DNA of 5,329 nt from Acidicaldus organivorans. Lineage in GTDB: Bacteria; Pseudomonadota; Alphaproteobacteria; Acetobacterales; Acetobacteraceae. Shown here piece after piece: positions 1 through 5,329 of the stretch (positions within the stretch are counted from its first letter, which is position 1; each line of letters opens with the position of its first letter). A program made the position numbers and the translations under genes. The stretch is from assembly GCA_000759655.1 (NCBI GenBank), contig KN173971.1:1-5329 (forward strand), in the 5' to 3' direction. Below the pieces are notes generated by a model. The model ran no database searches and had not been told where the DNA came from. It saw only the letters and a program-made list of their open reading frames with translations.

Positions 1-812
1 CGGGGGGTGCGGCGAAGGCGGGGCAGGGGCAGCGGCTGCGCGCTTCCAGCGAGATGGAGAGCGCCCGCCTCGATCTCGCCCTCGAGAATGTTCATCGGTG
101 GCTCGCCGAAAAAGGTGGCGACGAAGAGATTGGCGGGCCGTTCGCGCAGCGTCGCGGGGGGCGCGAATTGTTGCAGCACGCCTCCTTCCATTATGGCGAT
201 GCGGTCAGCCATGGCATTGGCTTCGGTCTGGTCGTGGGTGACGAGGATGGCGGGGGCGCCGCGCGCCTTGAGCCAGGCCTTGATCCGCCCGCGCAGCACG
301 GCGCGGAGCTGGGGCTCGAGCTGGCCCATCGGCTCGTCGAGCAGGTAGAGCTCGGCCTCGCGGATGAGGGCGCGGGCGAGCGAGGTGCGTTGCTGCTGCC
401 CGCCCGAAAGCCGGGAGGGGCGGCGGTCGAGGATGTCGGTGATGTCAAGGAGTTCGGCCACTTCGTGCACCCGCCGGGCCCGTTCCTCGCTGCGCAGGCC
501 GGTCAATCCGAAGCCGATGTTCTCCGCCACACTGAGCGGCGGGTAGAGCGCATAGCCTTCGAAGGCCATCGCCACCCCGCGCCGGGCGGGTGGGAGCGGG
601 TCGATGCGCCGCCCGTTGAGCCGGATCTCCCCGGCGGAGACCCGCTCGAGCCCGGCGATCATGCGAAGCGTGGAGGTCTTGCCGCAGCCCGAGGAGCCGA
701 GCAGGGCGACGATCTCGCCGGGGGCGACGTCGAGCGAGAGGTCCTGCACCGCGTGCACCCCGAAACGGCCATGGCCGTAGATCTTGTTCACCTTCTCGAG
801 GGTGAGGCTCAT
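1..812 (-). CDS. MalK-like sugar ABC transporter ATPase (second ATPase of the pair), 3' end cut by window edge
   Basis: Cytoplasmic ATP-hydrolysing subunit of a CUT1-type importer. The frame opens with ATG at 812 and stays open for 270 codons to the left edge, so the C-terminal roughly 90-100 residues of a usual 350-370 residue protein are missing. Visible motifs are Walker A GSSGCGKTS (residues 39-47), signature LSGGQQQR (135-142), Walker B LYLLDEP (155-161) and switch loop VTHDQTEA (191-198), followed by the MalK-type linker GEPPMNIL (236-243). Two sites deviate from the family: the Q-loop reads AFEGYALYP, with Glu85 where Gln is normal, and the D-loop reads GQLEPQLR (163-170) instead of the usual SNLDAKLR type. 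The start is supported by GGAGG at 820-824, 7 bases upstream, and by the ATGA overlap with the preceding ATPase gene. It probably pairs with that ATPase as a heterodimer. Family assignment is very secure; the substrate is unknown. Confidence 0.95.
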   Translation of the reverse strand, partial: MSLTLEKVNKIYGHGRFGVHAVQDLSLDVAPGEIVALLGSSGCGKTSTLRMIAGLERVSAGEIRLNGRRIDPLPPARRGVAMAFEGYALYPPLSVAENIGFGLTGLRSEERARRVHEVAELLDITDILDRRPSRLSGGQQQRTSLARALIREAELYLLDEPMGQLEPQLRAVLRGRIKAWLKARGAPAILVTHDQTEANAMADRIAIMEGGVLQQFAPPATLRERPANLFVATFFGEPPMNILEGEIEAGALHLAGSAQPLPLPRLRRTP

Positions 813-1909
813 GATACCGCCTCCGCAAGCGGGGTGTGGGCGGCGATCCGCTCCCCGCTTTCGGCATCGAAGAAGAGGAGCCGCGCCGGATCGGGGCGGA
901 GATGGAGGATCTCGCCGGGTACGACGTCGCGCCGGGGGAGGCTTGCCACGATCTCGCTCCCATCCGGGGCGTGGCCGAGGATGACGGTGCGCTCATGCAG
1001 CGGGGTCACGGCGATGACGCGCACGCTGAGCGCCTCCGGGGCGGCGGTCGGGAGCGGGATGAGCGCTTCCGGCCGGAGGCCGAGCCGGAAATGGGCCATC
1101 CCCGGCGGCAGGGCGGGCACGTCGAGCGCGGCTCCGGCCACGGTGACCCTGATCCGTCCTCCCTCGTCGCGCCGCGCGGCGGGGAGGAGATTGATCGGCG
1201 GGTCGCCGAAGAGACGGGCGATCGCGGTATCGGCGGGATGGTCATAGATCTCGGCGGGCGGGGCGCACTGGACGAGGCGGCCCTCGCGCAGGATCGCCAC
1301 CCGGTCGCCAAGCGCCATCGCCTCGCGGTAGTCCTGGGTGACGAAAAGGGTGGCGGCTCTGCTCTCGCGCAACAGGCGGGGAAATTCGAGCCGCATCTCA
1401 TAGCGCAGCTTGGCATCGACATTGCGCAGCGGGTCGTCGAGCAGCAGCACCTCGGGCCGGCCGATGAGGGCGCGGGCGAGCGCGGTGCGCTGCTTCTGGC
1501 CATTGGAGAGGGCGCGCGGCAGGTGGTCGAGCACGTGGCCGATGCGGAGCAGCGCGGCGATTTCGCCAACCCGCGCTTCGACTTCCGCCGGGGGAAGCCG
1601 GCGGGCGCGCAAGGGGCTCGCGATGTTCTCCCGCGCGGTGAGATGCGGATAGAGCGCGAAGTTCTGAAACGCCATGCCGACCCGGCGGCGTTCGGGGCCC
1701 TGGGCCGAGAGCTCCTCGCCGCCGATCCAGATCTCGCCCTCCGCTTCGGGAAGCAGCCCGGCGATCGCGCGCAGAAGCACGGTCTTGCCCGCTCCCGAGG
1801 GCCCGAAGATCACCACGACCTCGCCCCGCGCCACCTCGAGATCAAGCGGGGCGAGCGCCAGGCTTCGTCCAAAGCGGACGGAAAGCCGGTGCAGCCGGAG
1901 CCCGCTCAT
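809..1909 (-). CDS. MalK-like sugar ABC transporter ATPase with non-consensus catalytic motifs (first ATPase)
   Basis: This 366-residue protein has full MalK-type length, with an N-terminal nucleotide-binding domain and a C-terminal TOBE-like regulatory region (GLRPEAL at 277-283). Walker A is GPSGAGKT (36-43) and the Q-loop is normal (FQNFALYPHL, Gln82). The signature is LSNGQKQR (134-141) instead of LSGGQ. Walker B is VLLLDDP (154-160), with Asp159 replacing the catalytic Glu. The D-loop is RNVDAKLR, and the switch loop is VTQDYREAM, with Gln192 replacing His. The frame is intact and the rest of the fold is well conserved, so this looks like a specialised subunit rather than a decaying gene. 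The start overlaps the upstream permease stop as ATGA, and a GGAG lies 10 bases upstream. It most likely forms a heterodimer with the second ATPase under the two permeases. How much ATP this subunit's own site hydrolyses cannot be told from sequence. Confidence 0.95.
   Translation of the reverse strand: MSGLRLHRLSVRFGRSLALAPLDLEVARGEVVVIFGPSGAGKTVLLRAIAGLLPEAEGEIWIGGEELSAQGPERRRVGMAFQNFALYPHLTARENIASPLRARRLPPAEVEARVGEIAALLRIGHVLDHLPRALSNGQKQRTALARALIGRPEVLLLDDPLRNVDAKLRYEMRLEFPRLLRESRAATLFVTQDYREAMALGDRVAILREGRLVQCAPPAEIYDHPADTAIARLFGDPPINLLPAARRDEGGRIRVTVAGAALDVPALPPGMAHFRLGLRPEALIPLPTAAPEALSVRVIAVTPLHERTVILGHAPDGSEIVASLPRRDVVPGEILHLRPDPARLLFFDAESGERIAAHTPLAEAVS
820..824 (-). promoter_or_regulatory. 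Ribosome binding site of the second ATPase gene
   Basis: A full GGAGG lies 7 bases upstream of the ATG at 812, inside the 3' end of the first ATPase gene. It is the closest match to the anti-Shine-Dalgarno sequence among the junctions of this window. It lets the second ATPase be initiated independently as well as by coupling across the ATGA overlap, which would suit equal production of the two ATPases. Confidence 0.7.
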
Positions 1910-2745
1910 CCCTTGACCGCTCCGAGCGAAAGCCCCTCGACCAGCCAGCGCTGCGCATAGAGGGCGAGCGCCAGGGTGGGCAGGATGGAGAGCACGATGG
2001 CGGCGGCGATTTGGCCATACTGGATGCCGGAGGCGGTGACGAAGGCGAGCGCGCCCACCGTCACCGGCTGTTTGTCGGCGGAGGCGAGGATGAGGGCGAA
2101 GACGAAATTGTTCCAGGCGAAGATGAAGGCGAGCAGGCCGGCGGCGGCGATGCCGGGCCCGGCGAGCGGCAGGGCGATGCGGCGGAAGGCCTGTCCCCAG
2201 GAGTGCCCGTCCACTTGATAGGCGTATTCGATGTCAGGGCTCAGATCCTCGAAATAGCCGCGGACGATCCAGAGGATGAGAGGAAGGCAGATCAGCTGAT
2301 AGACCCAGATCAGCCCGGCATAGGTATCGTTGAGGCCGAGATCCTGGAAATAGAGGGAAAGAGGGAGGAGCACGAGGAGCGGCGGCGCGAAGCGAAACGA
2401 GAGCAGGGTGAAGGCGATGTCCTCGCCGAGGCGAAAGCGGAAGCGGGCGAAGGCGTAGGCCGCCGGCACGCCGAGCAGGAGCGAGAGCAGGACGGAGGCG
2501 GTGGAAAGCAGCACCGAATTGCCGAGATTGCGGAGGAAGGTGATGTCGAGCACGCCTGCGGCGGTGACGAGATGGCCCGAGATCAGTGCCCGGTAATTGG
2601 CAAGCGTGGGGGTGAAGAGGAGGGAGGGGGGCAGGCGCAGGATCTGCTCGTTGGTCTGGAACGACATCAGAACGATCCAGAAGATCGGAAAGAGGAAGAA
2701 GACGAGCACCGCGCCGAGCGCCAGCGCACGGAGGACCTTACGCAT
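1906..2745 (-). CDS. MalG-like carbohydrate ABC transporter permease
   Basis: Inner-membrane permease of 279 residues with about six hydrophobic segments (roughly 8-29, 75-100, 109-134, 142-163, 198-222 and 245-268), the usual size and layout for MalG-type proteins. The cytoplasmic EAA loop, which docks onto an ATPase, lies at 173-197. It runs from EYAYQVDGHSWGQAF to IALPLAGP, so the opening EAA is EYA, while the Asp-Gly and the closing LP...P are kept. The C-terminus GLSLGAVKG is typical of this family (compare GLTAGAVKG). Together with the MalF-like protein it should form the translocation path. The start ATG overlaps the end of the upstream permease gene by 8 bases (ATGCGTAA), with GGGAG about 10 bases upstream, implying translational coupling. 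The stop overlaps the ATPase start by 4 bases. Confidence 0.95.
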   Translation of the reverse strand: MRKVLRALALGAVLVFFLFPIFWIVLMSFQTNEQILRLPPSLLFTPTLANYRALISGHLVTAAGVLDITFLRNLGNSVLLSTASVLLSLLLGVPAAYAFARFRFRLGEDIAFTLLSFRFAPPLLVLLPLSLYFQDLGLNDTYAGLIWVYQLICLPLILWIVRGYFEDLSPDIEYAYQVDGHSWGQAFRRIALPLAGPGIAAAGLLAFIFAWNNFVFALILASADKQPVTVGALAFVTASGIQYGQIAAAIVLSILPTLALALYAQRWLVEGLSLGAVKG

Positions 2746-3658
2746 GATGGGTGCGCTCCCGGAGCTTGAGCCACTGTTTGATGAAGAGATTGGAGAGCAG
2801 GTAGGTGATCGCCCACAGGATCACCATCAGCGCCGCCGAGGTGCCGACATTGGTGTACTGGAAGAAGTCGAGATAGGCGCGCACCTGAAAGAGCATCAGG
2901 GCATCGCCCGGTCCGCCCTGGGTCATCGCATAGACGATGTCGAACTGCTGGATCGAATCGAGCAGGCGAAAGAGCGTCGCGGTGATGATGTAGGGGCTGA
3001 GCATGGGAAGGGTGATGCGGAAGAAGACGAAATGCGCCGGCACCCCATCGAGGGCGGCGGCTTCGAAGGGCTGCCTGGGAAGGCTCCGCAATCCAGCGAG
3101 CAGCAGGATCATCATGAAGGGCGTATAGACCCAGACATCGACCAGGACGACGGTGAACATGGCCGTCCTCGGGTCGGACGCCCAACGGAAATCATGCACG
3201 CCGAGCAGGGAGACGAGCCAGCTCAGCACCCCGAAATTGGGGTTGGTCATGAGCTTCCACATCAGGGAGGCAATGGCCGGCGCGGTCATCAGGGGCAGCA
3301 GCAGCACCACCGAGACGACGTTGTTGAGGCGGCTCTGCTCGCGCAGGAGAAGGGCGATGCCGAGCCCGAGCAGGAGCTCGATGCCGACCGTCGCGGCGGC
3401 ATAGATGAAGGAGACCTTCACCGTCTGCCAGAAATCGGGATCGGTGAGGAGGTCGAGATATTGAGCGGGGCCGACGAAGCTTCGCATCATCGGCATGGCG
3501 AGATTGTAGCGCTCGAGACTGTACCAGACCGCGGTGAAGAAGGGCACGAGGATGCCGATGCAGACGAGGAGCGCGGGCAGGCTCAGGAGATAGGGAAGCG
3601 CGCGGCGGGCGAGCCGGCGGCTTCTGGGGCGGGGGAGCGTGGGTGCGGATGCGGTCAT
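2738..3658 (-). CDS. MalF/UgpA-like carbohydrate ABC transporter permease
   Basis: Inner-membrane permease of 306 residues, normal for the short MalF-like proteins of CUT1 importers. An Arg/Pro-rich cytoplasmic N-terminus (residues 1-20) precedes about six membrane segments (roughly 21-46, 81-105, 112-134, 166-190, 224-246 and 272-296). The EAA loop is textbook: FEAAALDGVPAHF at 198-210, ending ITLPMLSP at 215-222. The periplasmic-side motif TQGGPGDA (246-253) matches the TxGGPxxx signature common in this family. It partners the MalG-like protein encoded immediately downstream. The ATG at 3658 has no strong Shine-Dalgarno sequence. The best candidate is GGGG at 3666-3669, 7 bases away, and it lies within a small hairpin, so initiation may be weak compared with the binding-protein gene upstream. 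No better upstream start exists in the 45-base gap. Confidence 0.95.
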   Translation of the reverse strand: MTASAPTLPRPRSRRLARRALPYLLSLPALLVCIGILVPFFTAVWYSLERYNLAMPMMRSFVGPAQYLDLLTDPDFWQTVKVSFIYAAATVGIELLLGLGIALLLREQSRLNNVVSVVLLLPLMTAPAIASLMWKLMTNPNFGVLSWLVSLLGVHDFRWASDPRTAMFTVVLVDVWVYTPFMMILLLAGLRSLPRQPFEAAALDGVPAHFVFFRITLPMLSPYIITATLFRLLDSIQQFDIVYAMTQGGPGDALMLFQVRAYLDFFQYTNVGTSAALMVILWAITYLLSNLFIKQWLKLRERTHHA

Positions 3659-3664
3659 GGCGTT

Positions 3665-3676
3665 ACCCCGAAGGGT
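3665..3676 (-). promoter_or_regulatory. UUCG-tetraloop mini-hairpin covering the permease ribosome binding site
   Basis: On the transcript the sequence is ACCC-UUCG-GGGU, a 4-bp stem closed by C(UUCG)G, which is known to be an exceptionally stable RNA tetraloop. The 3' arm contains the GGGG that is the only plausible Shine-Dalgarno sequence for the MalF-like permease, 7 bases before its ATG. The structure is seen directly. Its role in lowering permease translation relative to the binding protein is an inference. Confidence 0.5.
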
Positions 3677-3697
3677 GGGCGGGGGAAGCCCCCGCCC
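3677..3697 (-). repeat. Intercistronic GC hairpin between the binding-protein and permease genes
   Basis: A perfect 9-bp inverted repeat, GGGCGGGGG / CCCCCGCCC, encloses a 3-base loop (CUU on the transcript) and starts 6 bases after the binding-protein stop codon. No U-tract follows, so it is not a classical intrinsic terminator. Stem-loops between a binding-protein gene and its permease genes are known to protect the upstream mRNA from 3' decay, as with the REP elements between malE and malF. A similar role here, giving more binding protein than membrane subunits, is likely but inferred. It abuts the UUCG hairpin with no spacer. Confidence 0.65.
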
Positions 3698-3703
3698 GTT
3701 CCT

Positions 3704-5143
3704 TCAGCCGATCCCGGCCTGGCGGAGCTGACGGTTGACGCTTTCGGCGAGCTGGTCGAGACCCTCGTCCACGCCCACTTCGCGCGCCACCATCCGCTGC
3801 AATGTGGCCGCCCATTCGGTGGTCAGGTTGAAGAAGAGCGGCTGCGGCGTGAAGTAGATCTTCGCATCCGGCGCGGTCGCCTGATACTGCTCGAGATAGC
3901 CCGGATAGCCGTTCTTGATCCGCTCCTGGAATTCGGCATCGTTCCAGATGCTCTGGCGGACCGGGTTCACCATGTCGCGCTTGCGGGCGCCGAACAGGAG
4001 GTGATCGGTGCCCGAGGCCCATTGGATGAAGAACCAGCCCGCATCCTTGTTGCGGGAGAAGTTCGACATGGCGAGCGACCAGATCCACACATTCGAGGTC
4101 GGCCCCTTCGCCGCGGGATTGGCAGCGAAGGCGGCGTAGGCGAGATGGCCGTGTTCGCGGTTGTCGCCCCCGTTCATGAAATAGCCGAGGATGTCGGCGT
4201 CATAGATCATGCCCGAGGCCCCGGCGCCGAGATCGGTGCCCACCTGATACCACGTATAGGTCGCCCAGTTCTTCGGCCCCGATTGCTGGATCATCTCGAC
4301 CCAGAGCTTGTGGAACTGTTTCGATTCCGGCGTGTTCATCGCCGCCTTGAGCTTGCCGCCTTCGATGCGGAAATCACGTTGTCCGTAATTGCTGTAGGCG
4401 GAGAGGAAGCCGGGATGGATGGTGGCCCAGGAGCGCGAGCCGCGCACGCCGATCCCGTAGGGACCGCCCGCATCGCGGGTGATCTTCGCCGCGACCTCGA
4501 GGAGCTCGTTCATGTTGCGCGGCGGGCTGAGCTTGAGCTTGTCGAAGATCACCCGGTTGTAGGTGATGTTGTTGAGCTCGAAGCCCCACGGAATGGCCCA
4601 TTGATGGGCGCCGGGGCCGCCGAGCGGGGCGCCCGGCACACCCGACCAGGCGGTGGAGGCCCTGAGATTGGGCAGGATGTCCTCCCAGCCATAGGTGGGG
4701 GCGGTGCGGCTCGGGTCCTTGAGGTAGTCGTTGAAATCGACCAGCCAGCCGGCGGGGCCGTACTGCCAGGTCTGATACGCCCCCGTCATGAAGACGTCGT
4801 ATTCGGCCGAGCGGGCGGAAAGCGCCGCCGTCACCTTGTCGAAATAGACGTCCTCGGGGAAGATGTCATAGCTCACCTCCATGCCGGTCAGCGCCTTGAA
4901 ATTGTCGAGATCGGCGATCATCGCATCGGCGTAGGGGTGCTTGTTGAGCAGCAGCTTGAGCTTGGTGCCTTTGTGTTTCTTCCAGTCGAAATCGGCGGCC
5001 AAGGCTTCGGTGGCGGCGGCGTTGAGCGCGATCTCGGCCGCTCCCAGTGTCACCCCGAGCGCGGCGAACGCCTTGAGCGCCTCGCGGCGGCCGATTTCGC
5101 CCCGGATCAGGCGGCGGGCGATGTCCCTGGTTTTTCCGTCCAT
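3704..5143 (-). CDS. Family 1 extracellular solute-binding protein of a carbohydrate ABC importer
   Basis: Periplasmic sugar-capturing component of 479 residues, slightly longer than the common 410-440 because of a long leader. The N-terminus has a twin-arginine-like motif, GRREALK (18-24), then a mildly hydrophobic stretch (25-44) and an ALA-A cleavage site near residue 49. The mature part shows family 1 (SBP_bac_1) landmarks: LKLLLNKHPYADAM near the start, a segment rich in aromatic residues GAYQTWQYGPAGWLVDFNDYL (121-141), WAIPWGFELNNITYNRVIFDKL (182-203, the usual P-x-x-x-x-x-x-x-x-Y-N hinge region), and VWIWSLAMSNFSRNKDAGWFFIQW (352-375). The many Trp and Tyr residues suit stacking against sugar rings. 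The start has an AGGGAG ribosome site 6 bases upstream. The ligand cannot be named; a sugar or sugar alcohol is most likely given the SorC regulator beside it. Confidence 0.93.
   Translation of the reverse strand: MDGKTRDIARRLIRGEIGRREALKAFAALGVTLGAAEIALNAAATEALAADFDWKKHKGTKLKLLLNKHPYADAMIADLDNFKALTGMEVSYDIFPEDVYFDKVTAALSARSAEYDVFMTGAYQTWQYGPAGWLVDFNDYLKDPSRTAPTYGWEDILPNLRASTAWSGVPGAPLGGPGAHQWAIPWGFELNNITYNRVIFDKLKLSPPRNMNELLEVAAKITRDAGGPYGIGVRGSRSWATIHPGFLSAYSNYGQRDFRIEGGKLKAAMNTPESKQFHKLWVEMIQQSGPKNWATYTWYQVGTDLGAGASGMIYDADILGYFMNGGDNREHGHLAYAAFAANPAAKGPTSNVWIWSLAMSNFSRNKDAGWFFIQWASGTDHLLFGARKRDMVNPVRQSIWNDAEFQERIKNGYPGYLEQYQATAPDAKIYFTPQPLFFNLTTEWAATLQRMVAREVGVDEGLDQLAESVNRQLRQAGIG
4997..5143 (-). 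other. Tat-like signal peptide of the solute-binding protein
   Basis: Residues 1-49. A long polar N-region (DIARRLIRGEIG) leads into Arg19-Arg20 with LK at 23-24, which resembles the Tat consensus (S/T)RRxFLK, with Gly at the first position and Ala in place of Phe. The following hydrophobic region is rich in Ala, Gly and Leu and only moderately hydrophobic, as in Tat substrates, and ends at ALA-A. Pattern 'leader-LxxGxIxRRxxL' recurs at the N-termini of Tat-exported binding proteins. Sec export remains possible because the Phe and the Ser/Thr are absent. Confidence 0.55.
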
Positions 5144-5329
5144 GTTTCACTCCCTCGGTCTTCGTTGTGGGGGTGGCGCGAGGAGTATCCGCCATCGAGG
5201 AGCCGTCGCGCCGTCAGCTCGTCGGTGATCAGGCCGGTGAGGATGCGCGCCCTGAGCACGGCGGCGATCGCCGCCACCTTGGCGCTGCCGCCCGCCACCC
5301 CATAGACCTCGCGCCCGGCGAGATCGAGG
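5107..5329 (-). CDS. SorC/DeoR-type sugar-binding transcriptional regulator, C-terminal fragment
   Basis: The right edge cuts this gene, leaving 73 residues in a frame that enters the window open (first full codon at 5328) and stops at 5107. The segment GREVYGVAGGSAKVAAIAAVLRARILTGLITDELTARRLL matches the end of the SorC sugar-binding domain, whose conserved pattern is roughly V-x-AGG-x-x-K-x-x-A-I-x-x-x-L-R-x-x-x-x-x-x-LITDE-x-TA-x-x-LL. These regulators bind phosphorylated sugars in that domain and DNA with an N-terminal helix-turn-helix that lies outside the window. After RLLDG the frame continues for about 27 polar residues that I cannot match to the family. This tail runs across the ribosome site and start of the binding-protein gene, overlapping it by 37 bases. 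As the first visible gene of the operon it probably regulates the transporter and itself. Confidence 0.85.
   Translation of the reverse strand, partial: LDLAGREVYGVAGGSAKVAAIAAVLRARILTGLITDELTARRLLDGGYSSRHPHNEDRGSETWTEKPGTSPAA
5150..5155 (-). promoter_or_regulatory. Ribosome binding site of the solute-binding protein gene, inside the regulator
   Basis: AGGGAG lies 6 bases upstream of the ATG at 5143 and decides that start: no other ATG in this frame is near, and a TGA in the same frame at 5147-5149 rules out extension upstream. The site is embedded in the last codons of the regulator frame (D-R-G-S-E), so ribosomes finishing the regulator pass over it before terminating at 5107. Confidence 0.75.

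Noticed and set aside
363..1489. Near-identical 27-base segments at 363-389 and 1463-1489 (26 of 27 match), looking like a direct repeat.
   Set aside because: Both encode the conserved helix just after the ABC signature (LARALI region) in the two paralogous ATPases. Conserved protein and shared codon bias account for it, though it could in principle support gene conversion.
809..1909. Treating the first ATPase as a decaying pseudogene because of its altered catalytic motifs.
   Set aside because: The frame is intact at full length, coupled on both sides, and keeps Walker A, Q-loop, D-loop and the C-terminal regulatory region. The changes are limited to specific catalytic positions known to vary in asymmetric ABC pairs.
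54..1960. Plus-strand open frames of 397 codons (54-1247) and 374 codons (836-1960) opposite the ATPases.
   Set aside because: Both are shadows of the two ATPase genes with Arg/Gly/Ala/Glu-rich composition, no recognisable motif and no supporting ribosome site.
3659..3703. An intrinsic transcription terminator after the binding-protein gene.
   Set aside because: The stem is strong but is followed by ACCC and a second hairpin rather than a run of U, and the downstream genes belong to the same transporter.
2597..5305. A 902-codon open frame on the plus strand, opposite both permease genes and the binding-protein gene.
   Set aside because: It is antisense to well-recognised proteins, its product is low-complexity (Glu, Gly, Arg, His-rich) with no domain I recognise, and such long empty frames are expected opposite GC-rich codons. 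The minus-strand genes explain the region fully.
1..5329. tRNA, rRNA, CRISPR arrays, insertion sequences or phage genes.
   Set aside because: The window is filled almost end to end by transporter genes, and I saw no regularly spaced repeats, transposase motifs, terminal inverted repeats or RNA-gene signatures on either strand.

Overview
This window is a stretch of one co-directional, strongly GC-rich operon on the minus strand, read from the right edge to the left edge. It encodes a carbohydrate/polyol-type ABC importer of the CUT1 (MalEFGK-like) class. In transcription order it holds: the 3' end of a SorC-family sugar-sensing transcriptional regulator (cut by the right edge); a periplasmic family 1 solute-binding protein with a Tat-like signal peptide; a MalF-like permease; a MalG-like permease; a first MalK-like ATPase; and a second, different MalK-like ATPase (cut by the left edge). 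GC-rich codon use, the Tat-type signal and the gene arrangement fit an alphaproteobacterium (rhizobial, rhodobacterial or acetobacterial relatives). That assignment is an inference; nothing here fixes the genus.

The genes are packed very tightly. The regulator overlaps the binding-protein gene by 37 bases, the two permeases overlap by 8 bases, and the permease/ATPase and ATPase/ATPase junctions are both 4-base ATGA overlaps. The only gap is 45 bases between the binding-protein gene and the first permease. It holds two adjacent perfect hairpins, the second with a UUCG loop, and the second covers the likely ribosome binding site of the permease. No promoter and no classical terminator is visible; both probably lie outside the window.

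The expected mechanism is that the binding protein captures a sugar or polyol in the periplasm, the two permeases form the channel, and a heterodimer of the two ATPases powers uptake. The regulator probably senses the incoming sugar or its phosphorylated derivative and controls the operon. The substrate cannot be read from the sequence, and no catabolic enzyme lies in the window.

The most interesting point is the ATPase pair. The first ATPase has LSNGQ for the signature, Asp for the Walker B catalytic Glu (LLLDDP) and Gln for the switch-loop His (VTQD). The second has intact Walker A, signature, Walker B and switch His, but carries Glu in place of the Q-loop Gln and an unusual D-loop. This points to an asymmetric, specialised nucleotide-binding pair in an importer. 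It resembles the degenerate sites of heterodimeric ABC exporters, but the changes are distributed differently. The rest of the window is a recognisable transporter, and I see no unknown gene system in it.
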